64,000 bases of DNA from JAXDJH01 sp034663635. GTDB taxonomy: Bacteria > Actinomycetota > CADDZG01 > WHSQ01. Below are positions 8,200 through 16,095 of this stretch, in pieces. The notes below the pieces were generated by a model that was given only the letters and a program-made list of their open reading frames with translations, was not told the origin of the DNA and made no database searches. The stretch is taken from assembly GCA_034663635.1 (NCBI GenBank), contig JAXDJH010000022.1:62001-126000 (forward strand). The letters are read 5' to 3'. Within the stretch, counting starts at the first letter, position 1, and each line of letters starts with the position of its first letter. The translations under genes were made by a program, and so were the position numbers.

Positions 8200-9804
8200 C
8201 TAGAGGTATCCGAGTCCTCTCAAGGACTCCTCGATGATGGCCTCTTCCTCCGGCGAGTACGGAGAGGCCTCATCCCCGGCCCCTGATGATAGGGGGGAGG
8301 TCGCCTCGATGGGCCGATCTTTCAGGGCCTGAGGGTCGAACGCATCGGTCAACACGCTGCCGTCGAGCCCTTCGGGGACGGCGAGACCTGCGAGGTAGAG
8401 AAGCGTTGGAGTTACGTCCATCACGGAACCGGACACCGTGCCCCCCGCCTTAACACCGGGGCCGGTCACGATGACGATCCCATCTGGGTGGTGGACGCCG
8501 CGGGGGAGCTCTCTGACATCGGTGAATGGATCCGTGTGGAAGAGCTCGTCATCGAGCTCGAAGCGGTGATCGCGCATCACCGGCAAAACATCGGGCGCTC
8601 CGTCGAGCGCGTCTCCATGGAAAACGTCCTGTGAGAGATGCACGCGATCGGTTGCCGGCTTTCCGTCCGGTCCCTGGAGGGCGGCGAACCGTTGCGCGAG
8701 CTCCTTCTTCAGACTCTCCAGTTCGCCCGGTGGAACGATCCCGAAGGGCTCTCGGCCTTGGAGATTCACGAACACGCCCTGTTGCGGGATCGGCGAAGCA
8801 AAAGCGCGGGTTTCCGACCAGTCGATCGCTCCGAACGTCTTCTCCTTGGCACCGCGCGCGACCTTCCGCGGGAGGATCCGCTTGGCGAGGGGCACCATCG
8901 CCCGCGCCGCTTTCGTCTGCATGGCTTTAGCGACCGGCTTGATCTTCAGATAGCCCCACTGCTGCAGCAGCGTGTTCAGGTGGACGCTTACTTCCCACGC
9001 GGTGAACCCATGATCCGAGCACACCACGGCGCGGCCCCCGGCCCAATCGTCGAGGAGACCGACTATCCGATCCATCGCCGCGAAGCAGCGTTCGAGCCCG
9101 TCGATCATCTCGCTCGATCCGACGCTTGACGAAGCATCGCGTGGATCCATGTATCGGTAATAGACGTGCTGCAGGCGATCGGGCGCTTCGAGCACGCTGA
9201 ACAGCAGGTCGACGGGGTTTTCGGCCACCAACATCTCGAGGACTTTGTAGCGCTGCTCGATCGAGGCGAGGGCACGCTTTGCCAGTCCCGCGTCCTTCCA
9301 GTCCGTTTCGTAGTTGGCGTGCACGTCGAGCACGTAGCCCGGCGCTACCTGGAGGATGCGCGGCTCGACCGCGGCCGGATAGGCGAACCCTTGCTGCTTC
9401 TCGCCGTAGCCGGGCGTGAGCATGCCTGAGACCATCCACCCGTCCAGTTCGCGTGGCGGGTAGGTGAGAGGAAGGTTGTAGATGCCCGCCTTCGCTCCCT
9501 GCGCGTTGGCCATCTCCCAGATCGTCGCGGAGCGGATCCGACCCGAGTGCACCAGTTGCTGTTCGTGCTGCGCGTGGCCCTCGATGAACCCGTAGATCCC
9601 GTGACGGCCGGGGTTCACCCCGGTGGCGGCCGAGGTCCAAGCCGGAGGCGTGTACGTAGGCACCGTCGACTTGAGCGTTCCGCTGGCCCCGCGCTCGCGC
9701 AACGATGCCAACCTCGGCATCAATCCCTTCTCGATCAGCGGATCGAGTAGGTGCCAGGCGGCCCCATCGAGCCCGATAACCGCAGCCTTTTCCACGCCGG
9801 GCAT
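8200..9804 (-). CDS. AlkP-superfamily phosphodiesterase-like protein (paralogue 2)
   Basis: The 534-residue protein is clearly paralogous to the one at 982-2598. It has the same GLDGA metal-binding start (Asp13), YTPPAWTS nucleophile block (Thr52), GVNPGRHGIYGF and CSDHGFTAW second metal site, and it ends in LRGLGYL. Both share the acidic linker PYSPEEEAIIEESL before the tail. No signal peptide is present. It sits between the G1P dehydrogenase homologue (1-nt gap upstream) and the sugar-phosphate transferase (8-nt gap downstream), so it belongs to an apparent operon for making or editing a phospho-glycan. The exact bond cleaved is not known. Confidence 0.85.
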   Translation of the reverse strand: MPGVEKAAVIGLDGAAWHLLDPLIEKGLMPRLASLRERGASGTLKSTVPTYTPPAWTSAATGVNPGRHGIYGFIEGHAQHEQQLVHSGRIRSATIWEMANAQGAKAGIYNLPLTYPPRELDGWMVSGMLTPGYGEKQQGFAYPAAVEPRILQVAPGYVLDVHANYETDWKDAGLAKRALASIEQRYKVLEMLVAENPVDLLFSVLEAPDRLQHVYYRYMDPRDASSSVGSSEMIDGLERCFAAMDRIVGLLDDWAGGRAVVCSDHGFTAWEVSVHLNTLLQQWGYLKIKPVAKAMQTKAARAMVPLAKRILPRKVARGAKEKTFGAIDWSETRAFASPIPQQGVFVNLQGREPFGIVPPGELESLKKELAQRFAALQGPDGKPATDRVHLSQDVFHGDALDGAPDVLPVMRDHRFELDDELFHTDPFTDVRELPRGVHHPDGIVIVTGPGVKAGGTVSGSVMDVTPTLLYLAGLAVPEGLDGSVLTDAFDPQALKDRPIEATSPLSSGAGDEASPYSPEEEAIIEESLRGLGYL

Positions 9805-9805
9805 C

Positions 9806-10849
9806 CTAGGTTTCGCGTCCCCAGATGTCGTCGACCAGCTTGGCGGCGTCGGCTTCGTCGAGGTTCGTGTCCTCGAGGATGGTGAAGCGGCCGGGGCGGG
9901 TGTCGGGGGCGTGTAGCAGGATCTGAGCGACCTGCTCGTTGGACAGTCCGAGAGACTCCGGAGAATCGGGGAGGCTCAGTTTCCGCAGACGCTGTCTGAA
10001 CAGGTCGGTGTCCTCGCCGTAGAGAGCCACTGAAACGATGCAACCGAACGCGACCTGAGCGCCGTGGAGTGCAAGCCCGCCGTGCAACTCGTCGATCGCA
10101 TGACTGATCTCGTGTTCGCCCCCCGACGACGGGCGAGATGTTCCTGCGTAGATCATCGCGAGGCCCGACATCACAAGTGCGTCTGCGAGGCGACGGAAGA
10201 AGGCCGGATCGTTCGCGAGTTCCCCTGCGTTCCTGTCGAGGTAAGGCTCGATCGTCTCGAACGACTCGACCGACAGATCCCAGGCACGGTGGTCCACTTC
10301 GTCGATGCCGCGCTCTGCGGCGAGGGCCCAGTCACGCAGCGCGAGCGGATTGGCGAGCAAGTCACCGATGCCGGCGCTGACACTGGCGGCCGGTGCCGTA
10401 ACGACCGTTGGAAGGGAAACGAAAACTGCGATGGGCGCGATAGCCCCAAGGCTCTCCGCTCGGCCCCCTTCGTTGGGCACCACGGCAACCGGGGAGCAGA
10501 GTCCATCGTGGGATAGCTGGGTTGGCACCGCGACGATCGTCAAACCGGCGCGAGCGGCAGCGAGCTTCCCGAGGTCGAGACAGCGTCCTCCGCCGATCGC
10601 GATTATGGCGTCGGCTCCCGCTTCTTGGGCGCGCGAACCGAGCTCCGCGGCCCAGGTTTGATCCGCATCGGAAGTTGGGATCTCGGCCGGTGTTGCGCCT
10701 TCGATCTTCGAAGCCAAACGTTCGCCGTGAACCGAGTTCAGAACGAAAGGCTTGTCTATGTCGAGCCCGGTCAGCCGATCCGAAAGGGCACCTGCTGCGT
10801 CGTCTTCGTCGTCGCTCTCGTCGAAAACGAATACGTGTGGAAACTCCAA
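9806..10849 (-). CDS. sn-glycerol-1-phosphate dehydrogenase family protein (EgsA/AraM-like)
   Basis: The 347-residue protein belongs to the iron-containing/polyol dehydrogenase fold and matches the glycerol-1-phosphate dehydrogenase branch. It has AIGGGRCLDLGK for nucleotide binding, PTQLSHDGLCSP, and AGTSRPSSGGEHEISH, with Asp163, His246 and His262 in the places of the archaeal zinc ligands. The tail RPGRFTILED is also typical. Known enzymes reduce DHAP to sn-glycerol-1-phosphate. The start appears to be TTG directly after the TAG of the nucleotidyltransferase (zero spacing), although no good ribosome-binding site is visible. The partner suggests that the phospho-alcohol is then nucleotide-activated. 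A related phospho-polyol substrate cannot be excluded. Confidence 0.75.
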   Translation of the reverse strand: MEFPHVFVFDESDDEDDAAGALSDRLTGLDIDKPFVLNSVHGERLASKIEGATPAEIPTSDADQTWAAELGSRAQEAGADAIIAIGGGRCLDLGKLAAARAGLTIVAVPTQLSHDGLCSPVAVVPNEGGRAESLGAIAPIAVFVSLPTVVTAPAASVSAGIGDLLANPLALRDWALAAERGIDEVDHRAWDLSVESFETIEPYLDRNAGELANDPAFFRRLADALVMSGLAMIYAGTSRPSSGGEHEISHAIDELHGGLALHGAQVAFGCIVSVALYGEDTDLFRQRLRKLSLPDSPESLGLSNEQVAQILLHAPDTRPGRFTILEDTNLDEADAAKLVDDIWGRET

Positions 10850-11629
10850 CTACCCGGCCGAAGCTGCAGCCACCGCGGGCTCGCCCGAGCCCCACGCGCT
10901 CGCATGTCGCTCGATCACATCGATCGCTCCGGGGACGTCCTCCGGAGTATCCACTTCGGCGTATTCGTCCGACTCGACGAACGCTGCGTGGGCGTCGACC
11001 TTGTCGAGGATCTGCGCGTAGACGTCTTCGTAGTAGATGTGGGAATCGCCGGACCACTCGACGTCAGTTGCAGCTTGAAGATAGAGGTCCGTCGCGGTCG
11101 GACGGATGAGCGAGACCCCCGAGTACTCGCCCCGACTTCGAGCGAGTTTCAGATCCTTGCCGATACCGCGAACGTGGTTGCCGTCGAGCTCAACCCGCAT
11201 GTCCTCGGCGTCCAGTTGATGTTGCGGACGACGCTGGACCGCGAGGACAAGGTCGCCGAGCGTGTCGACGGTCCTCCGATAGACATCCGGTGGAACGATC
11301 ACGTCCGAGTTCACGACCAGGCAGGTCATTCCGGGGGACTGGTCCAGGCCCATCCGGACGGTGTGGAAGTTCCCCCACGAGGCGTAACGCGCGTTGAAGA
11401 CGTAGCTGACGTCGTCGGCGCTCCATCGTTCGTCGACGAAGGCCTGAACGTCGGCCGCTTTGAAACCCGTGACGACAAGAAGGTCCTCTATCCCGGCCGA
11501 CTTCAGCCCCGACAGGATGTAGTGGAGCATCGGCTCCTTGTCGGCCAGAGGCAAAAGCGTCTTGGGGGCGGCTCCGCCCATGCGCACGCCTCTACCTGCC
11601 GCCAGCACGATGGCCCTTAGCTTTGCCAC
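10850..11629 (-). CDS. LicC-like sugar/alcohol-phosphate nucleotidyltransferase
   Basis: The 259-residue protein starts with the nucleotidyltransferase P-loop-like motif LAAGRGVRMGG, followed by PKTLLPLADKEPMLHY. It has NARYASWGNFHTVRMGL and SDVIVPP like phosphocholine/inositol-phosphate cytidylyltransferases, and the C-terminal block ends in EVDTPED. It lacks the left-handed beta-helix of sugar pyrophosphorylases. The expected reaction is NTP plus a phospho-alcohol or sugar phosphate giving a nucleotide-activated donor. The start is GTG at 11629 with GGAGG 4 nt upstream. Its 5' end overlaps the DUF4012 gene by 13 nt, and its stop touches the G1P dehydrogenase homologue, whose product is a plausible substrate. 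Confidence 0.75.
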   Translation of the reverse strand: MAKLRAIVLAAGRGVRMGGAAPKTLLPLADKEPMLHYILSGLKSAGIEDLLVVTGFKAADVQAFVDERWSADDVSYVFNARYASWGNFHTVRMGLDQSPGMTCLVVNSDVIVPPDVYRRTVDTLGDLVLAVQRRPQHQLDAEDMRVELDGNHVRGIGKDLKLARSRGEYSGVSLIRPTATDLYLQAATDVEWSGDSHIYYEDVYAQILDKVDAHAAFVESDEYAEVDTPEDVPGAIDVIERHASAWGSGEPAVAAASAG

Positions 11630-13587
11630 GACACCTCCAAAACGAAGTCTTTAGTGAGCGGTCTATCCCAAACCAGCGTCGACCCCGTCCGCTTCCATCC
11701 GGGTGCCCTTACATCGCGCACCCCCGCAGGAAGGTCGAGATTGATCGTTAGCTGCTCGGGCCAAACGCGGGGCTGATGCTGGACCGTGAGCCTATAAACC
11801 CTACGTCCTTCTTCGGTACGAACGGCCCCCGGGACCCGATAGCCGAGGCTGAACTTTCCCGTTTCCTGGGGCGGGATCTCGAGAGTCGCGCTCCATACCT
11901 TCTTGCCTTTTTCGCTGTGGGTGGCCGGAGTGTTCGCGTCCGGCCAGGTGGCGATGCCGGGAGGAGTGTCCAGCCGCGAGCCCTTCACGTCGGCGAAGGT
12001 CAGTTCGGCGTTATCCGGAACGTAGACGTTCATCATCGGGCGGTGGTATCCGTTCGTCTCCAATCGCTTGCCCGAGTCACCCATCGGATACAACGGCTGC
12101 GGTAGGAACACGCCGTTAGTGACGGCCGTCTCGGTCGAGATGGCAGCGTCATCTCCATCGAACTGGATGTCCATCGTGGTCGCGTGCCGGCCGAAGTAGT
12201 CGAGTTTGTTGCCGCCGACATTCTGCTCGACGACATAGAGGTAATCCGAGTCCTTCGCTTCGTCGATGGCTCCATCCCAGTTCATCAACTCGACGAATGC
12301 TTGCTCGGACGGGTCGGACATCCACATCTGCATGTGCTTGCCTTCGAATGAGCTTCCGAAGCCGTCGACCAGCTCGGTCGGATGGTGTGGCTTGAACATG
12401 CGTTCGAAGAAACTGTCGACGACGTCGCTGAGCCGGGCGCGCCGGACTTTCGGGATGGGGAAGGCGCCGTACGCCTTGTATAGGAGGAAGTACACGATCC
12501 GATTCGAGGTCACGTAAACGTGGAACTTGTCTGACTCGAACTGACCGACGCCTGGCATCAGGTCCTGCATCAGGATGGGGTCGGCAGCGATCACGCCATC
12601 GACTTGGCGCGGGAACGTGTTCTCGCTCGCTTGTGCGTACCTGACCGTCAGATCCGCGGAGAGCGGCCAGTCGGGCGACCAGTTCGCGTTGCCGAACCGC
12701 TGTGCGTCGGGGATGTCTTGCACGTACCAAGCGTCATCGGGCAGGGGGATCGACACCTGCTGACGGTCCTTATCGACGTCGTAGATCGAACTTGCGTTCT
12801 TCACCAACTCGGGCTTGCCGTCGACGATGGTCATGAGAGCGAACTGCAGCAGCGCACCGCCCGCTCCGCGCTCTTCGGCGTTGTTCTGGAAACCGATGAC
12901 GTAGGTGCGAGGACCGTCCGCGCCCAAGATGCCCGGGAGCACCTTGAACCCGGCCTCGGCCTTGCGCAACAGCTCGTCGGTCTCGGTTGCTTTGTCGATC
13001 CCGTCCGTGACCTTCTTTCGGATCCGATCGGGCAACGCCTTCAGATCTACGGCCCCCAGTTCGCGCCCGACGGAATCGATCGCCTCGCGCACGTCGGTGA
13101 TGGTTCTACCGATCTCCTCGAGACGGTCGATCCGGATGAGGGATCCGCCCTCGGAGTCCGACGGGTCTTTGGCGATGACCTTGTCCGGGCCGCGCAGTGC
13201 GTTCTGGGCGACATCGAGGGTTCCGAGTGCGGCAACGGCCGAGAACTCCGCAGCCTTCACTAGATGGTCCGCCTCGCCGAGGACCGGGCCGACCTTCGGA
13301 AGCTTGGACGCGAGCTCGAGTAGGGGCCCGCCTGCGTCCAAACCGGCTCGCGCCCTCTTCGCCGCAGCCACTCCAGCGAGCGTTTCGTAGCGCGCTTCCT
13401 TCATAGCGCCCGCCGACAGCTTGTTTTCGGCCTTGGAGAAATGATCTCCGGCGTCGGCCAGCCCCGTCGCCAAGCGCCATGGCCCGACCAACATCGCTGC
13501 CCAGAGGTAGAAGCCACCAAGCGCGAGCAGAAGGACCGCGGCGCGCGCGTAGCCGGACCGCCGGTCTCGTTCCTCGGTCGCGCTCAG
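11617..13587 (-). CDS. DUF4012 domain-containing membrane-anchored protein
   Basis: The reading frame runs far into the upstream gene, but the protein-like part begins at CTG 13587, which overlaps the preceding TGA (CTGA). From there it reads MSATEERDRRSGYAR, then one membrane helix (AAVLLLALGGFYLWAAML), then a long extracytoplasmic region of about 600 residues. That region contains the FQNNAEERGAGGALLQF block typical of DUF4012. The domain is common in actinobacterial polysaccharide loci, but its function is not established. No ATG, GTG or TTG exists in a sensible position: the first downstream ATG lies inside the membrane helix. It is the second gene of a run in which every neighbour overlaps or touches. 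Confidence 0.8.
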   Translation of the reverse strand: MSATEERDRRSGYARAAVLLLALGGFYLWAAMLVGPWRLATGLADAGDHFSKAENKLSAGAMKEARYETLAGVAAAKRARAGLDAGGPLLELASKLPKVGPVLGEADHLVKAAEFSAVAALGTLDVAQNALRGPDKVIAKDPSDSEGGSLIRIDRLEEIGRTITDVREAIDSVGRELGAVDLKALPDRIRKKVTDGIDKATETDELLRKAEAGFKVLPGILGADGPRTYVIGFQNNAEERGAGGALLQFALMTIVDGKPELVKNASSIYDVDKDRQQVSIPLPDDAWYVQDIPDAQRFGNANWSPDWPLSADLTVRYAQASENTFPRQVDGVIAADPILMQDLMPGVGQFESDKFHVYVTSNRIVYFLLYKAYGAFPIPKVRRARLSDVVDSFFERMFKPHHPTELVDGFGSSFEGKHMQMWMSDPSEQAFVELMNWDGAIDEAKDSDYLYVVEQNVGGNKLDYFGRHATTMDIQFDGDDAAISTETAVTNGVFLPQPLYPMGDSGKRLETNGYHRPMMNVYVPDNAELTFADVKGSRLDTPPGIATWPDANTPATHSEKGKKVWSATLEIPPQETGKFSLGYRVPGAVRTEEGRRVYRLTVQHQPRVWPEQLTINLDLPAGVRDVRAPGWKRTGSTLVWDRPLTKDFVLEVSWQS

Positions 13588-14621
13588 GACCCGGCAGCCT
13601 CGCGGAGACGTGGAGCGACCTCTTTGGCGAACAGCTCGATCGAAGCTGCGGCCGCCTCGGCCGGCATCCCGGGGTAATAGAAGCGGAGCACGATGTGACT
13701 CTCCGGGTAGGCGCCGAGCAGTTTGGCGAGGGGCGTGAGGAACTCGACGACTTGGTCCGGGGTTCCGTACGCAGTCGATTGCCGGACTTCGTCCTCGGTG
13801 GGAGGCATGACCTTCAGCGGGGTGCCGGGAACGTCGGTCCCGACTCGCCATCCCGTGTACACGCCGAGTTGATGTCCGATCCCTCGATAGACCATGTCCC
13901 AATCACCGTCCGGGTCGTTCGTTACGAACACGTTCTGCAATAGCCCGACGATCGGTGGGCCCTCGTGCCCTGCCTTCTTGCGTTCCTCGGCCGCCATCTC
14001 GAATGCCTGCTTCAGGCGCTCGGGTGCCGCCCGAGATGAGATGTACCCGTCACCGATGCGGCCGGCCCGTTTGATCGCATCGTCCACGAATCCTCCGACG
14101 AGAAGAGGAGGAACGCGCGCCGGCTTCGGCGTGACCGAAACGCCGGAATAGGTGAAGTGCTTGCCGTTGTAGTCGAACCTGTCCTCGTTCCAGGCCAGTC
14201 GCAGGATCTCGACGAGTTCCTTGGTGCGACCCACGCGTGACTTAACGGGGATGTTGAATTCTCTGAACTCCTCGTCGCGCCAGGCGATGCCGAAGCCCGC
14301 GATCGTTCGGCCGGTGGAGATCTGGTCGACCACCGCGAAGTCCTCCGCCATCCTGATGGGGTCGTGGAACGGCGCGAGGATCACACCGGTTCCTAGTTCG
14401 ATCCGCTCGGTCGCCACCGCGAAAGCCGCAAGCATCGCGAGAAGCGATGGCAGATAACCGTCGGCCGAGAAGTGATGTTCAGAGACCCACGCGGCATCGA
14501 GCCCGACCTCTTCGGTCAGCTTCGCCAGCGAGATCATGTCCTCGTATTCCTGGTGAAACGTCTTGTTCGAATCCAGCGGGATCTGTCCGGTGTACAGACC
14601 GGTGCCAATCTTGAAGCCCAC
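13584..14621 (-). CDS. LLM-class (luciferase-like) flavin-dependent oxidoreductase
   Basis: The 345-residue protein has the TIM-barrel luciferase-like pattern: GFKIGTGLYTG at the start, AWVSEHHFSADGY, GTGVILAPFHDP, GFGIAWRDEEF and PPLLVGGFVDDAIKRAGRIGDG. Such proteins use FMN or coenzyme F420. F420 is plausible because this genome carries cofE, cofD and fbiC at 56.6-60.6 kb. I chose GTG 14621 because GGAGG at 14627-14631 (minus strand) stands 5 nt before it; the GTG at 14627 would overlap that site. The substrate is unknown. Its TGA overlaps the CTG start of the DUF4012 gene, so the two are coupled. Confidence 0.85.
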   Translation of the reverse strand: MGFKIGTGLYTGQIPLDSNKTFHQEYEDMISLAKLTEEVGLDAAWVSEHHFSADGYLPSLLAMLAAFAVATERIELGTGVILAPFHDPIRMAEDFAVVDQISTGRTIAGFGIAWRDEEFREFNIPVKSRVGRTKELVEILRLAWNEDRFDYNGKHFTYSGVSVTPKPARVPPLLVGGFVDDAIKRAGRIGDGYISSRAAPERLKQAFEMAAEERKKAGHEGPPIVGLLQNVFVTNDPDGDWDMVYRGIGHQLGVYTGWRVGTDVPGTPLKVMPPTEDEVRQSTAYGTPDQVVEFLTPLAKLLGAYPESHIVLRFYYPGMPAEAAAASIELFAKEVAPRLREAAGS

Positions 14622-14647
14622 ACGCACCTCCGGTCGGCGAGACGCAA

Positions 14648-14680
14648 AGAAAAAAAGCCGGGCCCCCGTGGGGGCCCGGC
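14648..14680 (-). terminator. Rho-independent terminator after the secreted-protein operon
   Basis: An 11-bp perfect GC stem (GCCGGGCCCCC paired with its complement around a 2-nt loop) at 14657-14680 is followed, on the minus strand, by seven T residues at 14656-14650. It lies 20 nt beyond the stop of the gene at 14701-15375 and so ends the minus-strand unit of three secreted proteins. It also separates that unit from the luciferase-like gene. Confidence 0.9.
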
Positions 14681-14700
14681 CAAGCTAACAGCAGAGAGAT

Positions 14701-15375
14701 TTACTTGGGGATCTTGTACGTGACGACCTGAGCGGTCGTGTCGATGATCGTGGTGCTGAGCGAGCGCTCGGCGTAGTGAGACACCCAGCAGATGGTGCAG
14801 ATCTGGCTGCCACCGCCGATGATCGAAGATCCGGGCTTCGCCTTGATCAACTTCATCGGAACCACGACGGTGAACGACATGGACGCGGGGTCCCATGTTC
14901 CGGTGACGTAACCAACGACGGGGCAGTTGACCTGGCCCACGGGCAGCGTCTGGTCGGTGATGCACTCACCCTCGATCCGGAAGTGACCTGCTGTGTCGAC
15001 GTGGCCGACTCGCTCTTGACCGGTGCCACCGGCGATAACGTCGGGCTTGCCGATGTCCGCGCTCTTGGCGGTGATCCGGTAGGGGGTCTTGTTGACGTTG
15101 AAGTTCCAGAGGAACCTCGTCGCTTCCGGCATGCTCCCCACGGGAGGCATGTCGGCGTGCGTAACTGTGAACTGGATGTCGGCGCCGACCCTTTGGATCG
15201 TGCCGGAGACTAGGTCCCAACCACCCGGGATCGACTGACCGAGGCCCTGGCCCAGGTCCGCGTCGCCCGCGGGGTCTTCCCAAACGACCGTCGGCTTGAC
15301 TTCGGCGGCCGGTGCGATCGAACTGGCGGCGAACAGCAGACCGCCTGCGAGTAATACCGAAAGAAGCTTCTTCAT
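14701..15375 (-). CDS. Secreted protein of unknown function, paralogue A of a tandem pair
   Basis: The start is ATG 15375 with an AGGAGAGG site just upstream; an apparent longer frame is the shadow of the neighbour. The 224-residue product has a Sec signal peptide (MKKLLSVLLAGGLLFAASSIAPAAE). The mature part contains VVWEDPAGDAD, a beta-rich middle, and a C-terminal CTICWVSHYAERSLS with a CxxC pair, ending in YKIPK. The next gene upstream encodes a protein with the same order of motifs, so the pair arose by tandem duplication. The N-terminal WEDP-GDA pattern is reminiscent of extracellular beta-sandwich domains, but I do not recognise the family. Transcription ends at the terminator at 14648-14680. 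Confidence 0.8.
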   Translation of the reverse strand: MKKLLSVLLAGGLLFAASSIAPAAEVKPTVVWEDPAGDADLGQGLGQSIPGGWDLVSGTIQRVGADIQFTVTHADMPPVGSMPEATRFLWNFNVNKTPYRITAKSADIGKPDVIAGGTGQERVGHVDTAGHFRIEGECITDQTLPVGQVNCPVVGYVTGTWDPASMSFTVVVPMKLIKAKPGSSIIGGGSQICTICWVSHYAERSLSTTIIDTTAQVVTYKIPK

Positions 15376-15385
15376 TTTTCCTCTC

Positions 15386-16075
15386 CTACTTGGGGATCTT
15401 GTACGCGGTCGTCTGGATCGCGTAGTCGATGACGGTGTGCGGGGTGAGCGAACGCTCGGCGTACTGAGGGACCCAACAGATGACGCACTGCGTTGCAGCA
15501 GCCGCGCCGGTTCCACCGGCGATGGTCTGGCCGGCCTTGGCCTTGATCGTCTTCAGAGGCAGGATGATCGTGAACGAAGCGGCGGCCGGGTCGAAGGTGC
15601 CGTCGAGGTAGGCGATCGTCTGATAGATCGGCGTGCTCAGCACACCGACGGGAGGCTGCTCCTCCCACGTCTCGAGGCGGAACTGCCCGTCGAGGTAAAC
15701 CTGACCGAGACGCTCTTGGCCGTTGGGGCCGCTGAGCGGGTCCGGCTTACCGATGTCGACGCTCTTGGCCGAGAAGCGGTACTCCTTGCCTGCGACGTTG
15801 ATGTGCCACAGGAAACGGAAGCCCTCGGGAAGCTCTCCGCTCGGCGGCATGCCGGCTTGAGTGACCGTGAACTCGAGGTTCGCGCCCTTCTTCTCGATGG
15901 TTCCGGAGACAAGGTCGAAGCCAGACATCTCCGATCCGGGCACCGCAACGCTCTGACTCGCGACGCCGGCGTCGCCGGATGGGTCTTCCCACGCGGTTAG
16001 CGGCTTCGCTCCTGCATTCGCGATCATGCCGAACAGCAATCCGCCCGCCAGCAGAGCACTGAAAAGTCTCTTCAT
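15386..16075 (-). CDS. Secreted protein of unknown function, paralogue B of a tandem pair
   Basis: This 229-residue secreted protein starts at ATG 16075 behind GAGGGG. It has a signal peptide (MKRLFSALLAGGLLFGMIANAGA) and then AWEDPSGDAG, FDLVSGTIEKKGANLEF and FLWHINVAGKEYRF. The C-terminal CVICWVPQYAERSLT, like paralogue A, precedes a YKIPK end. Conservation of the CxICW motif in both copies suggests a structural disulfide or a metal site outside the cell. Only 10 nt separate the two genes, so they are co-transcribed with the LVIVD-repeat gene 20 nt upstream. The function is unknown. Confidence 0.8.
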   Translation of the reverse strand: MKRLFSALLAGGLLFGMIANAGAKPLTAWEDPSGDAGVASQSVAVPGSEMSGFDLVSGTIEKKGANLEFTVTQAGMPPSGELPEGFRFLWHINVAGKEYRFSAKSVDIGKPDPLSGPNGQERLGQVYLDGQFRLETWEEQPPVGVLSTPIYQTIAYLDGTFDPAAASFTIILPLKTIKAKAGQTIAGGTGAAAATQCVICWVPQYAERSLTPHTVIDYAIQTTAYKIPK

Positions 16076-16095
16076 CACTTTCCCCTCTTTCGCCA

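Noticed and set aside
14625..14627. GTG 14627 as start of the luciferase-like gene
   Set aside because: The GGAGG ribosome-binding site overlaps this codon; GTG 14621 is placed correctly 5 nt after it.
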